Origin: UBA1664 sp964531715
GTDB taxonomy: Bacteria; Pseudomonadota; Alphaproteobacteria; Micavibrionales; UBA1664
Direction of reading: 5' to 3'
Length of the DNA stretch: 64,000 nucleotides
NCBI GenBank assembly: GCA_964531715.1
Contig: CAZHEE010000006.1
Location: 24,278 to 88,277, forward strand
Shown here: in pieces, positions 26,388-34,910 of the stretch
Layout: every line of letters begins with the position of its first letter
How positions within the stretch are numbered: position 1 is the first letter of the stretch
Made by a program: the position numbers and the translations under genes
The notes under the pieces: model-generated
The model's database searches: none
What the model was told of the DNA's origin: nothing
Seen by the model: the letters and a program-made list of their open reading frames with translations, nothing else

Positions 26388-26463
26388 TGGTGGACTCGAT
26401 CGGTCTCGAACCGACGACCTCTACAATGCCATTGTAGCGCTCTACCAACTGAGCTACGAGCCC
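26388..26463 (-). tRNA. tRNA-Ala(GGC)
   Basis: A 76-nt cloverleaf on the minus strand with encoded CCA. The acceptor GGGCTCG pairs with CGAGTCC and contains the G3-U70 pair that identifies alanine tRNAs. The D arm is GCTCAGTTGGTAGAGC. The anticodon arm is CTACA-ATGGCAT-TGTAG with anticodon GGC. The T arm has GGTTCGAGACC. The FtsK gamma fragment lies just downstream. Confidence 0.96.
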
Positions 26464-26523
26464 CTTTAATTTTAAAACTTTTTAAAGTGAATGCTTGTTA
26501 AAAGCAAGTGGAATTATTTACCT

Positions 26524-27138
26524 TCAAAACAACGAATGACCGATAAGATCGCGATTTAAATTATCAATCTCTTCCCGCAACTCACCTAAAGAATAAAGGG
26601 CAGGCGGCATTTTTTTACCGGCAATGTAAAAAGTGGGCAGATTATGAATACCAAGTACCCTTGCATAATTATGATAGAGTTTTGCCTCATCCAACACAGA
26701 TTGTGCCCTTGACCGCGTTATCAGGTCACTATAATCGACCCCAAGCGCATTTATTCTGCTTTCAATAATATCCATATTTTTTTCATTGAGTGATAAGAGC
26801 AGATTATTGACTGTTAAAAATTGCCTTTGCTCTTTGGCAGCAATTGCCAGATTGACCAGTTCTTCATGTTGCCTCATTTTTTGTGTGACGGGTAATATAT
26901 GAATCTTTATTTCTGAATCCGCGGCTGCAAGATTTGTCAGGACAGGGATTAAATGACGGGACTCAACAGTCTCATAATCAATAAAAGCCAGAATAGTCGT
27001 CTCGGCGTTTTGATTGCCGATAACCATGCGAGGGTCAGCGTTATCATTAATATAATGAATAACAAAGCGATAACCGACGAGGATATAAGCCAAATAGGCA
27101 AGCCCGATAAAAAAGAGAATGCCTATAAGCTTACTCAT
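26524..27138 (-). CDS. membrane-anchored DsbA-like protein lacking the CXXC active site
   Basis: A 204-residue protein with an N-terminal membrane anchor (about 5-25) and a DsbA-type thioredoxin fold. Aligned with its neighbour, the segment FFDYNCGYCKK corresponds to FIDYETVESRH here, so the two catalytic cysteines are replaced by Thr57 and Ser60. The cis-proline loop is kept (HNLPTFYIAGKK). There is no other cysteine. It lies 6 bases downstream of the canonical DsbA gene and presumably is co-transcribed. A non-catalytic chaperone or scaffold role is inference. Confidence 0.75.
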   Translation of the reverse strand: MSKLIGILFFIGLAYLAYILVGYRFVIHYINDNADPRMVIGNQNAETTILAFIDYETVESRHLIPVLTNLAAADSEIKIHILPVTQKMRQHEELVNLAIAAKEQRQFLTVNNLLLSLNEKNMDIIESRINALGVDYSDLITRSRAQSVLDEAKLYHNYARVLGIHNLPTFYIAGKKMPPALYSLGELREEIDNLNRDLIGHSLF

Positions 27139-27144
27139 CTCAAA

Positions 27145-27873
27145 TCAGGCCTCTTCGCGTGCGGCGGAGACGGCCTGTCGCATTGTATCCAGCCCGATAT
27201 AACCGCCATACAGCTCCCCATCAATAATGAAGGCAGGTGTACCGTTAATGCCCATTTCTGCGCCCTTACTGGTTTTTTCATCCAGTTGGCTCATGACTTT
27301 ATCGCCTTTTGCATCCTGTTTCATCTGCTCAACATCAAGCCCGATTTTCTCGGCCATGTCGCTTAGAACGCTTTCGTTGATCATGCCGCGATGTTCCATC
27401 AGCGCGATATGATATTCCAGATAGGCATCTTGTTCCTTCGCGGCCATTGCCCAGCGCGCGGCAAGTTGTGAAGAGGGGCCCAAAATCGGCATTTCAACAA
27501 AAACGACTTTCAGGTTTTTATCCTCCTCAATCAATGTCATCACATCATCTAAAGCCTTCTTGCAATAGCCACAATTATAGTCAAAAAATTCAACCATTGT
27601 GACATCGCCATCGGGGTTTCCGGCAATGGGGAGCATATCGTTATTTTCAAGCCAACCAAGATGTTCCTTCACTGCCTCCTGCCTTGCGCGGATATCGGCG
27701 GCTTGCTGTTCTCGCCCATAAGATTCAACCGCGTCCAATATCACTTCAGGGTTGTCTTTGATAAATTCCTTTATAATGCCCTGAACATCTTCCTTCGTCA
27801 TATCCTGAGCAAACGCGCCATTGGGAAACGATAATCCACCCAATAGTGCCAATGTTAAAACCGTTTTTTTCAT
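27145..27873 (-). CDS. DsbA-family thiol:disulfide protein (ScsC-like)
   Basis: A 242-residue periplasmic protein. The signal peptide ends near GAFAQ. An N-terminal helical stalk (EDVQGIIKEFIKDNPEVIL) resembles the trimerisation segment of ScsC-type proteins. The thioredoxin fold has FFDYNCGYCKK with Cys101 and Cys104 and the cis-Pro loop NGTPAFIIDG. It may work as an isomerase with the DsbD/ScsB-like protein at 16.5-18.5 kb, although the genes are about 9 kb apart. It sits between an M48 protease gene and its own inactive paralogue. Confidence 0.9.
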   Translation of the reverse strand: MKKTVLTLALLGGLSFPNGAFAQDMTKEDVQGIIKEFIKDNPEVILDAVESYGREQQAADIRARQEAVKEHLGWLENNDMLPIAGNPDGDVTMVEFFDYNCGYCKKALDDVMTLIEEDKNLKVVFVEMPILGPSSQLAARWAMAAKEQDAYLEYHIALMEHRGMINESVLSDMAEKIGLDVEQMKQDAKGDKVMSQLDEKTSKGAEMGINGTPAFIIDGELYGGYIGLDTMRQAVSAAREEA

Positions 27874-27914
27874 GTCTCTATAATCCTTTTTTCTTTCATG
27901 ATTTTGACTGAATT

Positions 27915-29237
27915 TTATCCCTTCGGCAAGCTATCCAGATATTTTTGTAAATCTTGCGCCTTAACCGCCAGAGTATCATCAAGAGTATCATCCGCCAAAG
28001 CAAGTGAAAGCAAACGTTTCGCCTCTGCCCTATTACCAAGCATCGCGGCCTCCTCTGCCAGATAATAGCGCGCATCCGCTTCCCGGTCGTTGCGCCCCTT
28101 TACAGTTGCCAACAAGCGATAAATATAGGATTCATTTTTGTTATAGGCGAGGGCGGAAAGCAATAAATTCTCAACCTCCAGCCCATAATCACCAAGCCCT
28201 GTGAGCACTTGCGCGAGGTTTGCCTTCACGAGTGGGGCAGGCGTATCATAAGCCGCCAACGATTCCTCATAGATTACCCGCGCCTTTTCAAGCTGACCTG
28301 AATCCCGATATGTCTGGGCTTTCATTTCCAAAATGGCGGGATTGTTCGGCTCTTTTACAAGGATTGCATTAAACAACTCAATCGCCTGATCATAATCTTT
28401 TTGCCTGTAATGCATGATGGCATGGGCATAAAGGTCGGGGATGGTCTCACTGTTGCTATCATAATATCGTTGAACCATATGTGGTTCACGGAAAGCCCTC
28501 AATTTTGCTTTCACACGGTCAAAGGTAGCTTGTTTACCTGTTTCACCCAATTCAATTTCTACCTCGGCTTGAGAAGCGCCTTGTCGCATTGCCTCAATAC
28601 GGTCACGGGTCAAAGGGTGCGTGCGCATATAGGCATTTTGACGTGCGGCAGGGAGCAGCTCATCCTTTTGAAGTTTTTCAAGAAATGTCACAAGCCCATT
28701 CGGATTAATATCGGCATCAATCAAATAGCGGAGCGCGGCCTGATCTGCCGCTGATTCTTGCGTGCGCGAGTGGCTTAAAAATCCGCCCGTTGCCGCGCCC
28801 GAACCGCCGAGGGTGACTGCCGTTGCGGCGCCGCCTTCACCGGTTGCAATCGCCGCACCAACCCCTGCCACCGCGGCGAAGATGGATTGATAGGTTGCAC
28901 GATCTGCCGCGCGGCGTTTCTCAATCAAATGCCCTGCCTGAATATGGCCAAGCTCATGCGCGATCACGCCGATAATCTCTTCCGGATAATCCGCGGCCTG
29001 TATCAACCCTGCAAAAATAAAGATATTGGCGCCGCCTGCAACAAAGGCATTTACTTCACTGCTGTCAACCAGAATAATATCGACCTGATCCGCGTTCATC
29101 CCCGCCGCCTGATAGATGGGCTCGGCCCATGTCTCAAGCACGGCCTCAATTTCAGTGTCGCGAATGACAGCCATAGCACGCGCTTGGAGGCTTATACTCA
29201 TTAAAAGCATGATTGTGAAAAACAGCTTATATTTCAT
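27915..29237 (-). CDS. periplasmic M48-family metalloprotease with TPR repeats (BepA-like)
   Basis: A 440-residue exported zinc protease. After the signal sequence the M48 domain has HELGH (His94, Glu95, His98) and the downstream ESAADQAALRYL segment that supplies the third ligand. The C-terminal half contains TPR-like helices (AIMHYRQKDYDQAIELFNAIL, EMKAQTYRDSGQLEKAR). This is the BepA architecture; BepA degrades misassembled LptD and other outer-membrane proteins. It heads a minus-strand group with the two DsbA-like genes. Confidence 0.9.
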   Translation of the reverse strand: MKYKLFFTIMLLMSISLQARAMAVIRDTEIEAVLETWAEPIYQAAGMNADQVDIILVDSSEVNAFVAGGANIFIFAGLIQAADYPEEIIGVIAHELGHIQAGHLIEKRRAADRATYQSIFAAVAGVGAAIATGEGGAATAVTLGGSGAATGGFLSHSRTQESAADQAALRYLIDADINPNGLVTFLEKLQKDELLPAARQNAYMRTHPLTRDRIEAMRQGASQAEVEIELGETGKQATFDRVKAKLRAFREPHMVQRYYDSNSETIPDLYAHAIMHYRQKDYDQAIELFNAILVKEPNNPAILEMKAQTYRDSGQLEKARVIYEESLAAYDTPAPLVKANLAQVLTGLGDYGLEVENLLLSALAYNKNESYIYRLLATVKGRNDREADARYYLAEEAAMLGNRAEAKRLLSLALADDTLDDTLAVKAQDLQKYLDSLPKG

Positions 29238-29300
29238 TGTAAACGACTATAGTCAAAAATTACGGTGAAAGAAGGGCAAAACTGCTTTAAAGTACTTCTC

Positions 29301-29984
29301 ATGACAGATGATAAAAAAACCAGCGGGCGGAAAACCGTTCGGGACAAGGCGGTGCGTGTGAAAACCGCGCGTGGGCGGAAGAACAGCTCGACCCGCTGGC
29401 TTCAACGACAGCTTAATGATCCTTATGTGCGCGATGCTCAACGCTTGGGCTACAAATCCCGTGCAGCCTTTAAGCTGGCGGAGCTTGATGATCAGCTCAA
29501 GCTGATTAAACCCGGAACGGTTGCGGTCGATTTGGGCGCCGCGCCCGGCGGATGGTGTCAAATTCTCGCCGAGCGGAAGGCCTCTCATATTGTAGCCATT
29601 GACCTTATCGAAGTGACGGATATCCCTGATATATCCTTTATCCAGATGGATTTCACCGATAATGATGCCCCTGATAAATTGATAGACATGTTGGACGGCA
29701 AACGCCCCAATCTTGTGCTATCCGACATGGCGCCCAATACGGTTGGACATCCAAAGACGGATCATTTGCGGACAATGGCTTTGGTTGAATTGGCATGGGA
29801 TTTCGCGCTCAATACGCTTGCAGAAGGCGGGCATTTTGTTGCCAAAGTCTTTCAGGGGGGAACGGGGAGCGAGCTGCTCAATCAAATAAAACATCATTTT
29901 GAAACGGTCAAACATGTCAAACCAAAGGCAAGCCGCAAAACCTCGCCCGAGACTTATCTTGTCGCCATGAATTTTAAAAGATGA
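29301..29984 (+). CDS. rlmE: 23S rRNA (uridine-2'-O)-methyltransferase RlmE
   Basis: RlmE (FtsJ/RrmJ) methylates U2552 in the A-loop of 23S rRNA. The SAM-binding motif is VDLGAAPGGW. The catalytic K-D-K-E set is visible as YKSRAAFKL, LSDMAPNT, FVAKVFQG and the SPETYLVA end. The ATG at 29301 gives 227 residues; a GTG at 29265 would add 12 non-conserved residues, so I prefer 29301. It overlaps the acetyltransferase gene by 4 bases. Confidence 0.95.
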   Translation: MTDDKKTSGRKTVRDKAVRVKTARGRKNSSTRWLQRQLNDPYVRDAQRLGYKSRAAFKLAELDDQLKLIKPGTVAVDLGAAPGGWCQILAERKASHIVAIDLIEVTDIPDISFIQMDFTDNDAPDKLIDMLDGKRPNLVLSDMAPNTVGHPKTDHLRTMALVELAWDFALNTLAEGGHFVAKVFQGGTGSELLNQIKHHFETVKHVKPKASRKTSPETYLVAMNFKR

Positions 29985-30514
29985 GTATTCGCGCAATAAC
30001 AGAAAATGATATTGAGCAAATTGCGGAGCTTCACCGCCTGTCACGCCGCGAATCGGAAAATGGCATTATCCGCGATAGCGACCTTGACCGCAAAAGTCAT
30101 GCGGATTTTGTTCATAACTGGCAAGACTGGCTGTCCGATAATGAGATTTACAAAATTTGTTTTGAAGATAATGGGGTTCTTAAAGGCTTCTCGCTCTTTG
30201 GTCGTGTAAAAACACGCCCGGCCTTTGACCGGGGTGTTGTGCCGAAATTCGGCGCAGAGATTTATGCGCTTTACGTCCATCCCGATTATTTCAGGCAAGG
30301 CGTCGGCAAAGCGTTATTCTCAGAGACTTGCAGGTTATTACAAGACCAAAAACATTATGGACTTATTTTATGGGCTTTAAAAAAGAACCAACCTGCGCAA
30401 GCTTTCTATACCTCATTGAATGGTGAGAAGGTCGGGAAACAGCGTGTTGATATCGGCGAATCAAGCTGGGCAGAAGAAAGTTGCTTTGCTTGGAAGGATA
30501 TACGGCTCCTATAA
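29981..30514 (+). CDS. GNAT-family N-acetyltransferase
   Basis: A 177-residue GNAT protein. Motif A is IYALYVHPDYFRQGVGKALF, with the R-Q-G-V-G-K acetyl-CoA pyrophosphate loop. Motif B follows (LILWALKKNQPAQAFYTSLN). The substrate is unknown. The start overlaps the rlmE stop as ATGA, so it is probably co-translated. Confidence 0.88.
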   Translation: MSIRAITENDIEQIAELHRLSRRESENGIIRDSDLDRKSHADFVHNWQDWLSDNEIYKICFEDNGVLKGFSLFGRVKTRPAFDRGVVPKFGAEIYALYVHPDYFRQGVGKALFSETCRLLQDQKHYGLILWALKKNQPAQAFYTSLNGEKVGKQRVDIGESSWAEESCFAWKDIRLL

Positions 30515-30589
30515 ACGTCATTGCCTGAAATTCTATAGAGATCCTAAGGCAATCCCTTCACGATTTTTTTTAATTGCAGAGTTAGAGAG

Positions 30590-30650
30590 TAGAAGGAGTT
30601 TATTTGTATAAACTCTGTGATCTCTGTGGTGAAAACATAACTTTAAGATA
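30590..30650. repeat. short copy of the CTCTGTG intergenic repeat
   Basis: AAACTCTGTGATCTCTGTGG at 30610-30629 resembles the repeat at 25975-26040. It is part of the 339-base gap 30515-30853, which also holds a 9-bp hairpin and the porin leader. Confidence 0.45.
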
Positions 30651-30656
30651 TTGTAG

Positions 30657-30679
30657 ATTGCAGGAACAAATCCTGCAAT
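30657..30679. repeat. perfect 9-bp hairpin of the TCCTGCAATGACG type
   Basis: ATTGCAGGA (30657-30665) pairs with TCCTGCAAT (30671-30679) around ACAAA. A similar element (ATCCTGAA / TTCAGGAT followed by GACAA) occurs at 42895-42915, so these look like one family of small dispersed hairpins. Confidence 0.45.
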
Positions 30680-30791
30680 GACGATTAAATCTAAAGAATT
30701 GTTGCAAAAATGCAACATATTATGGGTGAATATGGCATTTTTTGGCTTTATGGGTTTGACCTCGCCATAAGAATGGCTAAATATTACCCCA

Positions 30792-30833
30792 ATTCGTTTA
30801 ACGAATATTTAACAACCGATTTAATTTAAATCG
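30792..30833. promoter_or_regulatory. two tandem dyads in the porin 5' region
   Basis: ATTCGTT-T-AACGAAT (30792-30806) and CGATTTAA-T-TTAAATCG (30817-30833) are perfect palindromes with a single central base. Their centres are 26 bases apart. They lie just before the Shine-Dalgarno (AAAGGAAG) of the porin. They may be operators or structures in the mRNA leader. Confidence 0.5.
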
Positions 30834-30853
30834 TTTTTATAAAGGAAGATAAA

Positions 30854-31858
30854 ATGAAAAAACTACTTTTAACAGGTGCGGCTTTTGTTGCATTGGCGTC
30901 TTCGCCTGCAATGGCTGATGGCCTTGACCTTGATGTTGCCGGTCACTATAAAGGTTACGGCGTATTTTTAGACACAGACGCGGATGATATTCGTGAAGTT
31001 AACTGGCGTCAGGAAACGGAAGTTCACTTCACAGGTGAAACAACATTGGATTCAGGTTTGACTGTTGGTGTTCACGTTGAAGCAGATGTCAATGACGGCG
31101 TTTCAACAGACGAAGTTTACGCTTATTTCTCAGGCGGCTGGGGTCGTCTGAATGCCGGTCGTGAAGACGGTGCCGCTTACTTGTTACAAGTTGCTGCCCC
31201 TTCTGCTGACTCTAATGTTGACGGTCTTCGTCAATACATTTCAACAGTTGGTGAGCTTGACTATGCTCAAGATATCGCTGAAGAAGCTAACAAAGCAACA
31301 TATATGACACCTGTCTTTAACGGTTTCCAAGCCGGTGCTTCATATGTTTTTGCAGTTGACCCTACTTCTGAGTCATTCGGCACTACACCTGCATCAGTTG
31401 ACAATGATACTGATGATGCACTTGATAACGGTTATGAAGTAGCTGTTCGTTATGAAGGCGCCTTTGAAGGTGTTGGCCTTGCATTCGGTGCAGGTTGGGG
31501 TGACTACTCTGCTGAGACAGATGGCGATGATGTCGAACAATGGAATGTTGGTTTAGACTTGGATTTCGCTGGTTTTGGTATCGGTGTTGCTTATTTGGAA
31601 ACAGAAAGTGATGACGCTGATGTTGCAGTTGAAGAAGAGACACTTGTTGTCGGTGCTGACTACCAAATGGGTGCTTACAAGTTGGGCGCATCATGGTTGA
31701 ATCAGGATGAAGCCGACCTTGACCGCTACACAGTCGGTGCAGGTTACTCATACGGTCCGGGCATGTCTTTCCGCGGTTCAGTATCATACATTGATGGTGG
31801 TACAGGCGTACAGGAAGACTCAACACAAGTTCTTTTGGGTACACAAGTTAACTTCTAA
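30854..31858 (+). CDS. Gram-negative porin
   Basis: A 334-residue outer-membrane porin. The signal peptide MKKLLLTGAAFVALASSPAMA is cleaved after residue 21 or so. The rest is glycine- and aspartate-rich alternating beta strands (VRYEGAFEGVGLAFGAGWG, GVAYLETESDDADVAVEE). The end VLLGTQVNF carries the terminal Phe needed for barrel assembly. Codon use (many GGT, GTT, CTT) suggests strong expression. A strong terminator follows. The very acidic surface suggests cation preference, but that is inference. Confidence 0.9.
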   Translation: MKKLLLTGAAFVALASSPAMADGLDLDVAGHYKGYGVFLDTDADDIREVNWRQETEVHFTGETTLDSGLTVGVHVEADVNDGVSTDEVYAYFSGGWGRLNAGREDGAAYLLQVAAPSADSNVDGLRQYISTVGELDYAQDIAEEANKATYMTPVFNGFQAGASYVFAVDPTSESFGTTPASVDNDTDDALDNGYEVAVRYEGAFEGVGLAFGAGWGDYSAETDGDDVEQWNVGLDLDFAGFGIGVAYLETESDDADVAVEEETLVVGADYQMGAYKLGASWLNQDEADLDRYTVGAGYSYGPGMSFRGSVSYIDGGTGVQEDSTQVLLGTQVNF

Positions 31859-31887
31859 TCTTTTTAGAAGAAAACATATAACAGAAG

Positions 31888-31917
31888 AAGGGCAGGTTTT
31901 ACCTGCCCTTTTTTTAT
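31888..31917 (+). terminator. intrinsic terminator of the porin gene
   Basis: The stem AGGGCAGGT with ACCTGCCCT around TTT is followed by a run of T. It is located 30 bases after the porin stop. Confidence 0.93.
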
Positions 31918-31920
31918 TAT

Positions 31921-31989
31921 GTCATCCCGAGCGAAGTCGAGGGATCTTATATCAGATCTCTTCACTCCTTTCAGTCGGTCGAGATGACA
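31921..31989. repeat. GTCATCCCGAGC-type palindromic repeat
   Basis: The left arm begins GTCATCCCGAGCGAAGTCGA and the right arm ends GTCGGTCGAGATGACA. They form a long imperfect palindrome. Translated, this family gives the well-known artefact CHPERSRG. A related copy lies at 37251-37323 and a shorter arm flanks the GIY-YIG gene. Confidence 0.8.
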
Positions 31990-32057
31990 ATTTTAAATTC
32001 AAACACAAAACCAAATAACTCTTTATTCTCGCAGGAAACATCTCTAAAATCGCATTC

Positions 32058-32675
32058 ATGACGATACATCTTTATAAGGGCGATTTGCCCGATACGCTTT
32101 CCCTCGGTCACGAAATTGCAATTGATACGGAAACGCAAGGGCTTGACCCCCATCGTGACCGTTTATGCGTGGTTCAACTCTCGAACGGGGATGGTGATGC
32201 CCATTTGGTTCAGCTCTTTCGCGATGATTATGCGGCCTGCCCGAATTTGAAGGCTTTGCTTACTGACCATAATATAATGAAAATTTTCCACTTTGCGCGG
32301 TTTGATGCGGCGATATTGGAAAAATATCTGGGTTGTGCGGTTAACAATATTTTCTGTACAAAAATTGCCTCAAAATTGGTGCGCACCTATACCGATCGTC
32401 ACGGGCTTAAAGATTTGCTCCGCGAACTGAGCGGGGTTGAGCTGGATAAGAAACAGCAATCTTCCGACTGGGCCGCAGAAACCTTAAGCGAAGACCAAAA
32501 AATCTACGCCGCAAATGATGTTTATCATTTGAACAAGGTGAAGGATAAACTGGTAGAGATGCTCAAACGCGAAGGGCGGCTTAAAATGGCGCAGGCTTGC
32601 TTTGATTTCCTTCCCATTCGCGCGAAACTTGACTTGGAAGGCTGGCAAAATGTCGATATCTTCAGCCATAGCTAA
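32058..32675 (+). CDS. rnd: ribonuclease D-like 3'-5' exonuclease
   Basis: A 205-residue DEDDy exonuclease. The three exonuclease motifs are AIDTETQG (Asp23, Glu25), FHFARFD and YAANDVYHL. It lacks the HRDC domains of E. coli RNase D, as is usual for the short alphaproteobacterial form next to kdsD. The likely role is 3' trimming of tRNA or other small RNAs. It overlaps the start chosen for kdsD by 26 bases. Confidence 0.9.
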   Translation: MTIHLYKGDLPDTLSLGHEIAIDTETQGLDPHRDRLCVVQLSNGDGDAHLVQLFRDDYAACPNLKALLTDHNIMKIFHFARFDAAILEKYLGCAVNNIFCTKIASKLVRTYTDRHGLKDLLRELSGVELDKKQQSSDWAAETLSEDQKIYAANDVYHLNKVKDKLVEMLKREGRLKMAQACFDFLPIRAKLDLEGWQNVDIFSHS

Positions 32676-33660
32676 CATGCCACAATTATCCGATCAATCA
32701 GTTGCGCTTGATACAATCCAGACTGAGATTGAGGGTCTATCCGCGCTTCAATCCATGATTGATGCGCAATTCGACAATGCCGTTCAAACCATTCAATCTA
32801 TGAAAGATAAAGGCCGCGGGCGGCTGATTATCACCGGCATGGGGAAGTCCGGGCATATCGGGCTTAAAATGGCGGCGAGCTTTGCCTCCACCGGAACGCC
32901 ATCCTATTTCGTGCATCCGGGCGAGGCTAGCCATGGCGACCTTGGCATGATCACGCAGGATGATATTGTCATTGCCATATCCAATTCCGGCGGTGCGCCA
33001 GAACTCGGTGATATTATTACCTATTGCAAGCGTTTCGCCATTCCCTTGATTGCCATTACATCTAACGCCGAATCCAATCTCGGCAAGCATAGCGATATTT
33101 GCCTTCTCCTCCCTCAAGCTAAGGAAGCCTGCCCGAACGGGCTTGCCCCAACGACATCGACAACGATGACACTTGTAATGGGGGATTGTCTGGCAATGGC
33201 TCTGCTCAACCGACAAGGGTTAAGCAGTGATGATTTTAAAATCTGGCATCCGGGCGGGAAAATCGGGTCAAAATTAACGCCGGTTTCTGACTTGATGGAT
33301 ACGCTTCCCACGCTGCCTTTTGTACAACCGACCGATACAATGGATCATGTGATTGTAGAGCTGGCCGAAAAAAATATGGGTTGTGTCATTGTGTCACCCG
33401 ATAACAAACATGTTGCAGGGCTAATCACGGATGGTGATTTGAAACGTCATATGGCGCAGGATTTCCTAACCAAAACCGCATCATCCATCATGACCGAGAA
33501 CCCTAAAATGATTGCGCAGGATGTTCTGGCAGGGGAAGCCATCAAAATTATGCTGAACGGCAGTGGCTCTCCTATCACATCTTTGCTTGTCCATGATAAG
33601 GGGCAAAATCTTGTCGGTATGTTAAGGCTTCAGACTTTGCTTGCCGCAGGCGTTGCCTAG
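32650..33660 (+). CDS. kdsD: D-arabinose 5-phosphate isomerase (KpsF/GutQ family)
   Basis: KdsD converts ribulose-5-phosphate to arabinose-5-phosphate, the first step of KDO synthesis. An N-terminal SIS domain has GMGKSGHIG and the SNSGGAPEL sugar-phosphate loop. The HPGGKIG motif follows and two CBS domains form the C-terminal 120 residues. I chose the ATG at 32650 because GGAAG lies at 32636-32640, ideally spaced. An ATG at 32677, just after the RNase D stop, is possible. It heads the Lpt genes, which matches its lipopolysaccharide role. Confidence 0.94.
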   Translation: MSISSAIANMPQLSDQSVALDTIQTEIEGLSALQSMIDAQFDNAVQTIQSMKDKGRGRLIITGMGKSGHIGLKMAASFASTGTPSYFVHPGEASHGDLGMITQDDIVIAISNSGGAPELGDIITYCKRFAIPLIAITSNAESNLGKHSDICLLLPQAKEACPNGLAPTTSTTMTLVMGDCLAMALLNRQGLSSDDFKIWHPGGKIGSKLTPVSDLMDTLPTLPFVQPTDTMDHVIVELAEKNMGCVIVSPDNKHVAGLITDGDLKRHMAQDFLTKTASSIMTENPKMIAQDVLAGEAIKIMLNGSGSPITSLLVHDKGQNLVGMLRLQTLLAAGVA

Positions 33661-33667
33661 TCTAAAA

Positions 33668-34327
33668 ATGGTTGAGGAAACAAAAACAAACGATAATCGC
33701 CTTTCCAGCCTGAAAGTGCGAAGCAATAAGGGCAATGTCCGCACCTATTCGCGTTTTATCAGGTCATTAAAAATCGCCTTTCCTTTGATAATTATTGCCC
33801 TTATCGGCTTGCTTATCATATGGCCGCAGCTTAGCAATATTGCCGAGGCGCCGCTGACGAAAGATGATTTGACAGCCCTGCAAGAGGCTGAGCGTGAAAA
33901 TATTCTGCTCAATCCAGTTTTCAACACGCTTGATGCAAAGCAACGGCCTTTGTCAATTTCCGCCGCAGAGGCACGCCAAAATAGAGATGAACAAGATAAA
34001 ATCTATATGGCGCAACCGCGCGCGGCCATAATAGAGGATAACAGACACCTTAATTTATCATCCGGTCATGGCATTTATGATCAGGCGAATGAAACCTTGA
34101 TTCTGATTGATGCGGTGAAAATGAAGGATAATCAAGGTAATGTTCTTTCAACTGAAAAATTGACGACTGATATTACAAATTCTGTTACGCGCAGTGAAAG
34201 TGAGGCAGTTTTAACCACACCGCAAGGCACAATTCACGGGCAATCAGTCATTCTCGACCACGCAAATGAAACAACCACTTTTCAAGGGCCAGCCAAAGCT
34301 GTTATATTTAACGAAAATAGACTTTAA
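33668..34327 (+). CDS. lptC: LPS export ABC transporter periplasmic protein LptC
   Basis: A 219-residue bitopic protein with a single membrane segment (FPLIIIALIGLLIIWPQ) near the N-terminus and a periplasmic beta-jellyroll of the LptC/YrbK type (LNPVFNTLDAKQRPLSISA, YDQANETLILIDAVKM, TTPQGTIHGQSVIL). It receives lipopolysaccharide from LptBFG and hands it to LptA. The ATG at 33668 follows the kdsD stop by 7 bases; an earlier ATG overlapping kdsD is less likely. Confidence 0.9.
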   Translation: MVEETKTNDNRLSSLKVRSNKGNVRTYSRFIRSLKIAFPLIIIALIGLLIIWPQLSNIAEAPLTKDDLTALQEAERENILLNPVFNTLDAKQRPLSISAAEARQNRDEQDKIYMAQPRAAIIEDNRHLNLSSGHGIYDQANETLILIDAVKMKDNQGNVLSTEKLTTDITNSVTRSESEAVLTTPQGTIHGQSVILDHANETTTFQGPAKAVIFNENRL

Positions 34328-34331
34328 ATAC

Positions 34332-34910
34332 ATGCATTATTTTCTTATTCTCACTCTCATATGTTTTTTCAGCTTTCAAGCTTCTGCTCAAGAAAGCAAT
34401 AATGCCGCGCCTATTGAGGTCACTGCGGATAATGAACTGAAATGGAATCGTGCCGACCGCATTATCACTGCCGAAGGCAATGCGGTTGTCCGCCAAGGTG
34501 CGGATTCGATTGCTGCGCCGACCATCACTGCGCTGTATAATGAAAATGACGCGATTGAGGTTTATCAGGTGACCGCTGCACCGAATGCTACCCTAATCCG
34601 TGAGAACCAAGAGCTGACCGCCTATGAGGTTGTTGCCGATTTTGACAATGGCGAATTATCGCAGGTTACTGCCAATGGCGATGTTATTCTCCAAAGCGAA
34701 GGCGAAACATTGTACGGCGACAAAGCAATCTATGACACGATTGAGCAGACTGTTGTTATCACCGGCAATGTGCGTATTGAGCAAGGTCAGAATATTTTAG
34801 AGGGTAATCGTGCCGTGTTTGACCTCACCACGAATATCAGCACAATGACAGGCGGGGCATCAGGCAATGATCGTGTGCGTGCCGTTTTCTATGGACGCTC
34901 AGCGGATTGA
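34332..34910 (+). CDS. lptA: LPS transport protein LptA
   Basis: A 192-residue periplasmic OstA-fold protein. A signal peptide ends near FQASAQ. The repeated beta-strand motif is clear: ADNELKWNRADRIITAEGNA, GNAVVRQGADSI, GDVILQSEGETLYGDKAIYD and GNVRIEQGQNILEGNRAVFD. LptA polymers bridge the periplasm for lipopolysaccharide. The start at 34332 gives a proper signal peptide; longer frames overlap lptC. It overlaps lptB by 4 bases. Confidence 0.93.
   Translation: MHYFLILTLICFFSFQASAQESNNAAPIEVTADNELKWNRADRIITAEGNAVVRQGADSIAAPTITALYNENDAIEVYQVTAAPNATLIRENQELTAYEVVADFDNGELSQVTANGDVILQSEGETLYGDKAIYDTIEQTVVITGNVRIEQGQNILEGNRAVFDLTTNISTMTGGASGNDRVRAVFYGRSAD

Noticed and set aside
31383..31844. Minus-strand His/Gln-rich ORF opposite the porin
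   Set aside because: The composition is the reverse complement of the porin's Asp/Gly-rich codons, and it has no ribosome site.
31707..32018. Plus-strand ORF running from the porin end into the repeat, with CHPERSRG in its translation
   Set aside because: It is the +1 frame of the porin followed by the palindromic repeat; this peptide is a known translation artefact of such repeats.
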